NCBI GenBank assembly: GCA_002293475.1
Contig: DBDG01000018.1
Coordinates: forward strand, 1 to 22,351
DNA: 22,351 nucleotides
Direction of reading: 5' to 3'
DNA from: Lachnospiraceae bacterium UBA938
GTDB taxonomy: Bacteria; Bacillota; Clostridia; Lachnospirales; Lachnospiraceae
A program made the position numbers and the translations under genes. Positions 16,473-22,351 of the stretch are shown here, one piece after another. The notes beneath the pieces are model-generated. The model ran no database searches. It was not told the origin of the DNA and worked only from the letters and a program-made list of their open reading frames with translations. Each line of letters opens with the position of its first letter. The stretch's first letter is position 1.

Positions 16473-16510
16473 GACAAGGATAAATAAAATAACAAAGATG
16501 GGAGTAAACT

Positions 16511-17983
16511 ATGAGTATGGAGAATAAGGTTCAGTTTTGGTTTGTGGCAGGAAGCCAGTTTTTGTATGGTGACGAAACTTTGGCACAGGTGGAGAAAAAT
16601 GCCCGCAGCATCGTGGCAAGCTTGAATGAAGCGGCCCGGCTGCCGTTTGAAATCGTGTATCAGGACACCGTCAAAACCAATGAAGGTATCACGGCATTGG
16701 TCAAAAAGGCGAATTACGATGATACCTGCGCCGGACTCATCGTGTTCTGCCACACGTTTTCGCCGTCGAAGATGTGGATCAACGGGCTTGGCCTCCTGCA
16801 GAAGCCGTACCTGCATTTTCACACGCAGTTTAATGAAGACATCCCGAACGAGGCCATCGACATGGACTACATGAACCTGCATCAGAGCGCACATGGGGAC
16901 AGGGAGCACGGTTTTATCGGAGCGCGGATGCGTATGCCCCGCAAGATCGTGGCGGGCTATTGGCAGAAAGCCGGGGTTCAGGAGCGGATCGGATGGTGGA
17001 TGCGCGCGGCCTATGGCGTGCTGGTGAGCCATAACATGAAGGTGCTGCGTTTCGGCGACAATATGCGCGAGGTGGCGGTAACCGAAGGCGACAAGGTGGA
17101 AGCACAGCTGAAACTGGGCTGGCAGGTGAATACATGGCCGGTGGGCGAGCTGGCCGACATGATGAAGCAAGTGGCTGACAGCGAGATCGATGCGCTGATG
17201 GAGGAATACCGGCAGAAGTATGATATGGCCACCGAAGATATCGCGACAGTGCGCTATCAGGCACGGGAAGAGATCGCGATTGAAACAATGATGCGTCGCG
17301 AGGGCTGCCTGGCCTTTACCAATACGTTCCAGGACTTGCACGGCATGAGGCAGCTGCCCGGCCTTGCCAGCCAGAATCTGATGGGCAAGGGCTATGGCTA
17401 CGGCGGCGAGGGCGACTGGAAGGTATCCGCCATGACCGCCATTATGAAGGCCATGGCCGTCGGCATGAGCGGCGGCACGGCTTTTATGGAAGACTATACT
17501 TATGACTTGAAAAACGGGGTCTCGCTCGGTGCCCATATGCTGGAAGTCTGTCCGAGCATTGCTGCGGATAAGCCACGGATCGAGGTTCACGGACTGGGGA
17601 TAGGCGACCGTGAGGCTCCTGCCAGGCTGGTGTTTGCGGGCAAGGCGGGCAAGGCGATTGTGGCCAGCCTGATCGATATGGGCAGCAGGCTACGGCTGAT
17701 CGTGCAGGATGTCGAGTGTATCACCCCGACTCAGACGATGCCGAACCTGCCGGTGGCCAGGGTGATGTGGAAGGCGATGCCGGATCTGGAAAAAGGAGCG
17801 GAATGCTGGATCATGGCCGGCGGTGCGCACCATACCGTACTCAGTTATGACTGCGACGCCGGGATGATGCGGGACTGGGCGAGGATGATGGATATCGAGT
17901 TTGTGCATATTAAGGATGACAGTGATGTTTCGGCGCTGGAACGTGAGCTGTTTCTGATGGATATGGCGTGGAAGCTTAAGTGA
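16511..17983 (+). CDS. araA: L-arabinose isomerase
   Basis: A 490 aa protein of the usual AraA length. It interconverts L-arabinose and L-ribulose, the first step of arabinose use, with Mn2+. Metal and catalytic residues align with the known E. coli set (E306, E333, H350, H450): E300 in GGEGDWK, E327 in FMEDYTYD, H342 in GAHMLEVCPS and the His pair 440-441 in GGAHHTVLS. The N-terminal WFVAGSQFLYG and the HTFSPSKMWI loop are also typical. A GGGAG-type ribosome binding site precedes the ATG at 16511; a second Met two codons later is possible. First gene of the ara operon, under the promoter at 16420. Confidence 0.97.
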   Translation: MSMENKVQFWFVAGSQFLYGDETLAQVEKNARSIVASLNEAARLPFEIVYQDTVKTNEGITALVKKANYDDTCAGLIVFCHTFSPSKMWINGLGLLQKPYLHFHTQFNEDIPNEAIDMDYMNLHQSAHGDREHGFIGARMRMPRKIVAGYWQKAGVQERIGWWMRAAYGVLVSHNMKVLRFGDNMREVAVTEGDKVEAQLKLGWQVNTWPVGELADMMKQVADSEIDALMEEYRQKYDMATEDIATVRYQAREEIAIETMMRREGCLAFTNTFQDLHGMRQLPGLASQNLMGKGYGYGGEGDWKVSAMTAIMKAMAVGMSGGTAFMEDYTYDLKNGVSLGAHMLEVCPSIAADKPRIEVHGLGIGDREAPARLVFAGKAGKAIVASLIDMGSRLRLIVQDVECITPTQTMPNLPVARVMWKAMPDLEKGAECWIMAGGAHHTVLSYDCDAGMMRDWARMMDIEFVHIKDDSDVSALERELFLMDMAWKLK

Positions 17984-18018
17984 GGGACGATAATCGCGTG
18001 CGGAAACCATGAAAAAGC

Positions 18019-18058
18019 AATATATGAAAAATAATATATGAAAAAATAATATATGAAA
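18019..18058 (+). repeat. Three short direct repeats in the araA-araD spacer
   Basis: The unit aatatatgaaaa occurs at 18019, 18033 and 18048 (period 14-15 bp) inside the 128 bp gap between araA and araD. The AT-rich repeats may have arisen by slippage; they could also loosen mRNA structure before araD. No spacer diversity, so not CRISPR. Confidence 0.7.
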
Positions 18059-18111
18059 TATGCTACAGGGATCAAGATATATAACTTGGAAAAAAAGTAA
18101 GGAGCTCTGCT

Positions 18112-18816
18112 ATGCTAGAAAAACTAAAACAAGAGGTCTATGAGGCCAATCTTCTTTTGCCCGAACACGGGCTTGTCACATTGAGCTGGGGCAATGTCTC
18201 CGGCATCGACGATAGCCGAAACTATATGGTCATTAAGCCGAGCGGCGTGGATTATGCGCAGATGAAGCCGGAAGACATGACGGTCGTGTCGGTTGCCGAC
18301 GGGCAGGTGGTGGAGGGGGAGCTGAGGCCGTCTTCCGATACCGAAACCCATCTTGAACTGTACCGGCATTGTGATACTCTGGGTGGGATAGCACACACGC
18401 ACAGCCGCTGGGCCACCATATTTGCGCAAAGCTGTCGGCCAATTCTGCCATATGGCACAACCCATGCCGACTTTGCCTATGGTGCCGTGCCTTGTACGCG
18501 GCTGATGACCAAAGCGGAGGTAAACGGAGCCTACGAGCTGAACACGGGTAAAGTCATTGTGGAAACATTTATGGACAAGCCGTTCCAGGATATACCGGCG
18601 GTACTGGTGGCGTGCCACGGGCCTTTCACATGGGGCAAAAGCGCCAAGGATGCCGTGAAGAATGCGGTGGTACTGGAAGAGGTGGCATTTATGGCTTGGC
18701 ACAGCCAGTTGCTGCAGCCGGGCATGACACCTATTGAGCCTTTCCTGCTGGACAAACACTACCTGAGAAAACATGGTGAATACGCTTATTATGGCCAGCG
18801 CGAAGAGATTATCTAA
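18112..18816 (+). CDS. araD: L-ribulose-5-phosphate 4-epimerase
   Basis: A 234 aa class II aldolase-fold enzyme that converts L-ribulose 5-phosphate to D-xylulose 5-phosphate, linking arabinose to the pentose phosphate pathway. Zinc ligands of the E. coli enzyme are conserved: H95 and H97 in AHTHSRW and H169 in ACHGPF, with D76 in SSDTETH. The phosphate-binding pieces SWGNVSG and IKPSGV are present. AAGGAG precedes the ATG. It is second in the operon. Its last codons form the 5' arm of a long hairpin that begins the araD-kinase spacer. Confidence 0.96.
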   Translation: MLEKLKQEVYEANLLLPEHGLVTLSWGNVSGIDDSRNYMVIKPSGVDYAQMKPEDMTVVSVADGQVVEGELRPSSDTETHLELYRHCDTLGGIAHTHSRWATIFAQSCRPILPYGTTHADFAYGAVPCTRLMTKAEVNGAYELNTGKVIVETFMDKPFQDIPAVLVACHGPFTWGKSAKDAVKNAVVLEEVAFMAWHSQLLQPGMTPIEPFLLDKHYLRKHGEYAYYGQREEII

Positions 18817-18858
18817 GTCGTGAGAATACCACGACTAAGATAATCTAAGACTTCGCGC
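18798..18858 (+). other. Long imperfect RNA hairpin covering the araD stop codon
   Basis: Arm agattatctaagtcgtg (18806-18822) pairs with cacgactaagataatct (18830-18846) with one mismatch. After a four-base bulge, gcgcgaag (18798-18805) pairs with cttcgcgc (18851-18858). The stem is about 25 bp with a seven nt loop. No T-run follows it. It may stabilise the upstream araAD message against 3' decay or act with the next stem. Confidence 0.65.
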
Positions 18859-18859
18859 G

Positions 18860-18899
18860 GCAGAATGGCTCGGGGGAGCCATTCTGCTAGGTATTTTTG
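18860..18899 (+). terminator. Terminator-like hairpin between araD and the FGGY kinase gene
   Basis: A perfect 12 bp stem, gcagaatggctc (18860-18871) with gagccattctgc (18876-18887) and a gggg loop, is followed by taggtattttt. It fits a partial intrinsic terminator or attenuator. The kinase gene downstream has no obvious promoter of its own, so it is probably transcribed by readthrough at a lower level. Confidence 0.65.
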
Positions 18900-18953
18900 C
18901 TAACTAAATGGATGCATTGAAGAATATTAAAAATATATTTTAGGGGTGTAGAT

Positions 18954-20564
18954 ATGGTGGATAATCGGGATAGTGAACAGATCAGGCATGATATAGCGGT
19001 GGGAAACACGGCCTTAGGCATTGAGCTTGGCTCGACGCGGATCAAGGCGGTGCTGATCGACAGCAGGCATACTGCAGTGGCCAGCGGAGCGTTCGGCTGG
19101 GAAAATAAGCTGGAAAATGGATTGTGGACTTATGATTTAGAGGATGTGTGGCGAGGGGTGCAGAGCTGCTATGCCGCGCTCCGGCAGGATGTATTGGCGA
19201 GTTATGGTATTGAACTTGACCGTGTCGGCAGCATGGGCATATCCGGCATGATGCACGGCTATCTGGTATTTGATGAAAACGATGAGCTTCTGGTGCCGTT
19301 CCGGACATGGCGCAACACCATAACGGCGGATGCCAGCCGGGAGCTGACAGAGCTGTTTGGCTACCAGGTTCCGCACCGCTGGAGCATCGCCCATTTATAT
19401 CAGGCGATCTTGAACGGCGAGGAACATGTCGGACGAATAGCCTATATGACGACCTTGGCCGGATATGTCCATGGGAAGCTTACCGGGCAAAGAGTGATCG
19501 GCGTCGGCGATGCCAGCGGGATGTTTCCGATTGATTCGGCCTTGTGTGACTATCACCCGGAGATGGTAAGAAAATTTGACGAACTGGTTAGCAAAAAAGA
19601 CTTTACCTGGAAGCTTGGCGGCCTGTTGCCCCGCGTTCTTACGGCTGGTGAGAAGGCGGGAGAATTGAGTTTAGAAGGTGCAAAGCTCCTAGATGTATCA
19701 GGGAAACTTAAGCCAGGACAGTTGTTCTGTCCGCCGGAGGGAGATGCCGGAACGGGCATGGCGGCAACTAACAGTGTCACCCCGCGTACTGGCAATGTCA
19801 GCGCGGGCACCAGTATTTTCTTGATGGCGGTGCTGGAACAGGAGCTTAAGGCGGTACATCCCGAGCTTGATCTGGTGACGACGCCGGACGCTAAGCCGGT
19901 GGCCATGGTACATTGTAACAACTGTACGGGAGAAATTGATGCCTGGGTGAAGATTTTTGCGGAATTTTGTGAAGCCGCCGGGGTTACCATGAGCAAAGCC
20001 GGGCTTTACGATCTGCTGTATGAAAAAGCGCTGGCGGCGGCTCCGGATTGTGGCGGGCTTCTGACATATAACTATATATCAGGAGAGAGCATAACGGAGA
20101 TCGACGAAGGCCGCCCCTTATTTCTGCGGTCGCCTGACGCGGTTTTTGGTCTGCCTAACTTCATGCGGTCGCAGCTCTACGCGGCGCTGGCAACCCTGCG
20201 GATCGGCTTTGACATCCTGACCGAATCGGAAGGGGTGACACTCGACAATGTCTATGGCCACGGTGGTTATTTTAAGACGGCCGGCGTGGGCCAGCAAATG
20301 ATGGCGGCAGCCCTGAAAACACCCGTAACCGTGGCGGGAAGCGCGGCAGAGGGCGGACCATGGGGCATGGCGCTTCTGGCAGCCTATATGAAGAACAGAG
20401 CTGTCGGAGAGCCTCTTCACCAATTTCTGGAAGAGAAGGTCTATCACAATGCAAGCTGGCACAAGGTCATGCCGGAAGAAAAGGATATGGCGGGCTTCGA
20501 AGCGTTTATGCGGCGTTATACAAAAGCCCTTGCCGTGGAAAGATGTGCTGGTGATTCGATTTGA
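18954..20564 (+). CDS. FGGY-family carbohydrate kinase, probable L-ribulokinase (non-classical AraB)
   Basis: A 536 aa FGGY kinase. It has the N-terminal nucleotide-binding start LGIELGSTRIKAVLID, the FRTWRNTIT substrate region, GVGDASGMFPID, the catalytic-Asp region GDAGTGMAATNS with NVSAGTSIF, and a C-terminal GHGGYFKTAGVG / EGGPWGMALLAAY. Sequence style is that of the COG1070 kinase commonly placed in clostridial ara operons instead of classical AraB. By pathway logic it phosphorylates L-ribulose to L-ribulose 5-phosphate, the only ara step otherwise missing here; xylulose is the main alternative substrate. A weak ribosome binding site (ggggtg) precedes the ATG. Third gene of the operon, behind the hairpins at 18798-18887. 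Confidence 0.85.
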   Translation: MVDNRDSEQIRHDIAVGNTALGIELGSTRIKAVLIDSRHTAVASGAFGWENKLENGLWTYDLEDVWRGVQSCYAALRQDVLASYGIELDRVGSMGISGMMHGYLVFDENDELLVPFRTWRNTITADASRELTELFGYQVPHRWSIAHLYQAILNGEEHVGRIAYMTTLAGYVHGKLTGQRVIGVGDASGMFPIDSALCDYHPEMVRKFDELVSKKDFTWKLGGLLPRVLTAGEKAGELSLEGAKLLDVSGKLKPGQLFCPPEGDAGTGMAATNSVTPRTGNVSAGTSIFLMAVLEQELKAVHPELDLVTTPDAKPVAMVHCNNCTGEIDAWVKIFAEFCEAAGVTMSKAGLYDLLYEKALAAAPDCGGLLTYNYISGESITEIDEGRPLFLRSPDAVFGLPNFMRSQLYAALATLRIGFDILTESEGVTLDNVYGHGGYFKTAGVGQQMMAAALKTPVTVAGSAAEGGPWGMALLAAYMKNRAVGEPLHQFLEEKVYHNASWHKVMPEEKDMAGFEAFMRRYTKALAVERCAGDSI

Positions 20565-20610
20565 TTCGTGCTGGATATGAGCCGGGAAAAATCTTTACGG
20601 TATATTGATG

Positions 20611-20659
20611 AAATATGACAATGTGATGCGCAATTTACGAGCACCACATTGTCATATTT
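20611..20659. repeat. Perfect 15 bp inverted repeat at the end of the binding-protein remnant
   Basis: aaatatgacaatgtg (20611-20625) and its exact complement (20645-20659) flank 19 nt. The right arm is coding sequence of the binding-protein fragment (NMTMW), and the left arm is an inverted copy just beyond its stop. No T-run follows, so it is a poor terminator; it looks like a fold-back (template-switch) scar at a breakpoint. Confidence 0.6.
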
Positions 20660-21210
20660 ATACCTACAAAGTGATACTGGGATTCCTCATAGTCTTCGGC
20701 TGTTGCGGCAGGGATGGGTATCCATGTAACCTTGTCACCCAGATTTTCAGTAGCAGTGGGGATCTCCCAGTAGCCGTTCATGAACATGGCGCACTGCTCA
20801 TCATACCATATTGCCGCCGCTTCCTCATAGCCTGCGTTGGTGGCACCATCCTGGAAGAATCCCGCATCCACCAAATCCAGCACCGCTTGGGCACCTTGCA
20901 GGTAGCCCGGATCATCGATGGACGTGGTACCGTTGTCCAGCCCAAGGAAGCCCGAGGGTACATACCTAGTAATCATCATCTCAACAAAGGCCATGCCACT
21001 CCATTTTTCCTTGGCAAAAAGGGCCATGGGGATTATATCCAACTGGTTGAACGCGATGGCAGCATCCATCATTTCATCGATGGTCTCAGGGATCTTAATG
21101 CCATTATCCTCGAATAACTGTTGGTTCACATACAGCAAGGCCGTTTCCGTGCCAGAATAGGGCAAGGTATATATCTGCCCATCTGTATGGTACAGCTTCG
21201 AGATTATGGA
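20635..21210 (-). pseudogene. Remnant of ABC sugar transporter substrate-binding protein (family 1)
   Basis: About 190 codons in one frame match the middle of a family 1 extracellular sugar-binding protein: SKLYHTDGQIYTLPYSGTE, LYVNQQLFEDNGIKIPETIDEM, QAVLDLVDAGFF, and YDEQCAMFMNGYWEIP. The N-terminus with its lipoprotein signal (about 120 aa) is absent. The similarity stops near 21210, where an epimerase fragment on the other strand begins, and the C-terminal lobe is lost after INMTMW at an inverted repeat. Full family length is about 430 aa. The first TTG at 21165 is internal and has no ribosome binding site. It may be the relic of an arabinose or related sugar importer once linked to the ara operon. 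Confidence 0.8.
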
Positions 21211-21596
21211 GCGAGTAAAAGTTATTCACATGGAAAATACGCAAGGTTTTTTTGTGGATCTTTTACTCACCGGTGCGTCCATCTATCGGGTCGGTGTCCC
21301 TGACCATCATGGCAATCAAAGCAATATTGCGATGGCTTTGAAGAAGCAGAGCCGCTATTATAACGACATATCGGTTAACAGCGCAGAATTGTCTGGAGAT
21401 CATATATGAAGGTCAAACCGACGCTGATACTTATTTGAATCTCTCCAATCACTGTTATTGGAATTTGAGCGGTGATTTCAACCAATCCGCTTCTATTCAG
21501 GTGGTTATTTGGATCATCACACCATCCTGGAAGGAAATATTACGGCGACTGCCGGATGTGCGCTTGCGTTTGAACCGCAGGAAAAACCGGTTTTAA
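21206..21596 (+). pseudogene. Remnant of aldose 1-epimerase (GalM-like), deleted and frameshifted
   Basis: Two pieces in different frames. First, codons 21206-21409 give VKVIHMENTQGFFVDLL, then LTGASIYRVGVPDHHGNQSNIAM, close to the N-terminal strand pair of mutarotases, ending at a stop. Second, about 21406-21486 gives TDADTYLNLSNHCYWNLSG, the conserved NLTNHxYWNL motif that normally lies about 110 residues further on. So the middle is deleted and the frame shifted. Downstream codons in a third frame (DHHTILEGNITATAG) may be further remnant but are not recognised. No ribosome binding site precedes the first ATG. Intact GalM would interconvert anomers of an aldose such as arabinose or galactose. 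Confidence 0.72.
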
Positions 21597-21688
21597 ACAC
21601 AGTCCCCCCTGTTGTTGCCCATCCCGCTTCGACATGGGAACGTAGAATCCGCTATATCTTTATACGTTCTTGAAGTTAAAGCTGAGGA

Positions 21689-21790
21689 GCCATCCTTTTT
21701 TGCCTCGTACATATCCAGAAAATCGGCAAGCTGTTGCTCCCCGCGCTTGTTATACTCCTCTCCCCGCCATATCTTGACCTCGATCACATA
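21689..21790 (-). pseudogene. Fragment of PD-(D/E)XK nuclease-like protein (DUF1703), C-side piece of domain
   Basis: YVIEVKIWRGEEYNKRGEQQ followed by LADFLDMYEAKKDG is the catalytic E-x-K strand and following helix of the DUF1703 / PDDEXK_9 domain. It begins right after an in-frame stop (two codons before the Tyr) and similarity ends at KKDG, where the family normally continues with a hydrophobic strand. The open frame runs on to 21593 with unrelated residues. It picks up exactly where the fragment at 6655-6840 stops. Too short to be functional. Confidence 0.72.
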
Positions 21791-21860
21791 TATCTATTTT
21801 CAAATATTCCTCAATTGCATCCATATCACGATCAGCTGTTGGTAGAAATACCGATCCGGA

Positions 21861-21917
21861 TCATAACCGGATTGAGATGGCGAAATAGTTTACAACCTGT
21901 CGTAAACTATTATTCAT
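21861..21917 (-). other. Very short ORF (18 codons) with a good ribosome binding site
   Basis: GAGGAG lies ten nt before an ATG at 21917 that opens an 18-codon frame (MNNSLRQVVNYFAISIRL) ending at 21861. It may be the start of a broken gene whose other parts are lost, or a leader peptide; no family recognised. The 10 bp dyad at 21884-21911 falls inside it. The rest of 21791-22039 holds only the repeats and promoter listed here. Confidence 0.25.
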
Positions 21918-21922
21918 AGTTT
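21884..21922. promoter_or_regulatory. Perfect 28 bp dyad plus third half-site, operator-like
   Basis: aatagtttac (21884-21893) and gtaaactatt (21902-21911) form a perfect 10 bp inverted repeat with an eight nt gap, followed five nt later by another atagttt (21916-21922). Three alternating half-sites suggest a regulator-binding site, perhaps of TetR type. It lies about 130 bp before the sulfatase start. Confidence 0.5.
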
Positions 21923-21949
21923 GGTTTCTCCTCGCATAAACTGAATATC

Positions 21950-22002
21950 ATTACACTAAAATAAGACGTAATGTTTACTTCGCTGGATAATTGGTGTAAT
22001 AT
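21950..22002 (+). promoter_or_regulatory. Promoter and overlapping dyad of the sulfatase-like gene
   Basis: TTTACT (21974-21979) and TAATAT (21997-22002) are 17 nt apart, 38 nt before the ATG at 22040. attacactaa (21950-21959) and ttggtgtaat (21991-22000) form a 10 bp inverted repeat with one mismatch; its right arm overlaps the -10, so a repressor bound there could block transcription. Confidence 0.55.
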
Positions 22003-22039
22003 ATAAGTAATAAAGTAAATAAAAAAGGAGGAAGAATAT

Positions 22040-22351
22040 ATGAATCAAGATAAGCTGAACTTCTATGATAAGAGGGATTTTGATTATTGTAACCGTGGCT
22101 ACATAAATATGAGATATCCCTCTCAAATCACTAAAATTGTTATTAATGAAGACAATAAGCAAAATGTAGTGACAATATGGGATTGTGATAATTACCGTTT
22201 TATCCCGGATGACTACGACCCGGCTAGGACACCGCATACGGTAGACAAAAGCCTGTGGCGGCAAGCCTGCCTCAACAACATCCGCGGCTGGTTCAAGGTA
22301 TGTGACGGTGTTTACCAGTTCCGAGGCTACGACATGGCCAACCTGACGCTG
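22040..22351 (+). CDS. Alkyl sulfatase-like metallo-beta-lactamase-fold protein (3' end outside window)
   Basis: The first 104 codons of a gene running off the right edge. The N-terminus matches SdsA1/BDS1-type linear alkylsulfatases: the RGYI start, a short beta segment ending TIWDCDNYRFI, then the diagnostic TVDKSLWRQACLNNIRGWFK and VCDGVYQFRGYDMANLTL, which lead into the MBL catalytic domain. The metal-binding THxHxDH motif would lie beyond the window, so catalysis cannot be checked. AAAGGAGG eight to nine nt upstream supports the ATG. SdsA1-type enzymes cleave primary alkyl sulfates such as SDS; clostridial relatives have unproven substrates. It has its own promoter and dyad. Confidence 0.82.
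   Translation, partial: MNQDKLNFYDKRDFDYCNRGYINMRYPSQITKIVINEDNKQNVVTIWDCDNYRFIPDDYDPARTPHTVDKSLWRQACLNNIRGWFKVCDGVYQFRGYDMANLTL

Noticed and set aside
16448..17590. A 380-codon minus-strand ORF opposite araA
   Set aside because: It lies wholly antisense to a highly conserved gene, is His-rich in a shadow-like way, shows no domain and has no ribosome binding site.
18019..18058. Possible CRISPR-like repeat
   Set aside because: Three AT-rich 12 bp units at 14-15 bp period with no unique spacers; simple slippage repeats.
20611..20659. Intrinsic terminator of the ara operon
   Set aside because: The stem is strong but AT-rich, has a 19 nt loop and no T-run on the plus strand; a rearrangement scar explains it better.
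21956..22264. A 102-codon minus-strand ORF at the right end
   Set aside because: It is antisense to the sulfatase-like start, which has a strong ribosome binding site and family motifs; the ORF is low-complexity Ile/Leu/Tyr.

Overview
The window looks like a chromosomal stretch from a low-to-mid-GC Gram-positive anaerobe, most likely a Clostridia-type Firmicute. Supporting signs are strong AGGAGG-type ribosome binding sites with some TTG starts, sigma-A style promoters, a response regulator with a Spo0A-like output domain, a GntR/LacI-hybrid AraR, and an FGGY kinase in the ara operon of the type I associate with Clostridia. No RNA gene, CRISPR array, complete insertion sequence or phage gene was seen.

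Layout. 1-3024 (minus): a large DUF2207 membrane protein running off the left edge, preceded by a CPBP (Abi-type) membrane protease. 3172-5569 (plus): a two-component pair, a Spo0A_C-type response regulator and a multi-TM GHKL histidine kinase. 5603-6562 (minus): an AEC-family permease. 6655-6840: a fragment of a PD-(D/E)XK nuclease-like (DUF1703) protein. 6855-10384 (minus): a three-gene cassette with its own near-consensus promoter, encoding an SPFH/SHOCT scaffold protein, a membrane protein with a long C-terminal helical tail, and a zinc-ribbon/TPR/TIR protein. This cassette is the best candidate here for a poorly described system. 10627-15058: a copper module, with an HxlR regulator divergent from copA, an HMA-DsbD_2-cupredoxin fusion protein and copZ. 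15131-20564: the L-arabinose module, with araR divergent from araA-araD-araB-like kinase, candidate AraR boxes between araR and araA, and a double hairpin between araD and the kinase. 20600-21800: a gene graveyard with remnants of a sugar-binding lipoprotein, an aldose 1-epimerase and a second PD-(D/E)XK fragment. 22040-end: the start of an alkylsulfatase-like gene with promoter and dyad elements.

How the genes work together. AraA, AraD and the FGGY kinase form the complete route from L-arabinose to D-xylulose 5-phosphate under AraR control. CopA, the HMA/DsbD_2/cupredoxin protein and CopZ form a Cu(I) chaperone-export set, unusually paired with an HxlR-type rather than a CsoR/CopY-type regulator. 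The SPFH-TM-TIR genes are tightly spaced and probably make one membrane-associated assembly; its role in defence, stress or envelope homeostasis is inference.

The two nuclease fragments, 15 kb apart and in the same orientation, are complementary halves of one domain. They lie in the order that would restore a continuous domain if the intervening DNA were circularised, so the block may have been inserted or rearranged as a unit. Two independently decayed paralogues are also possible.
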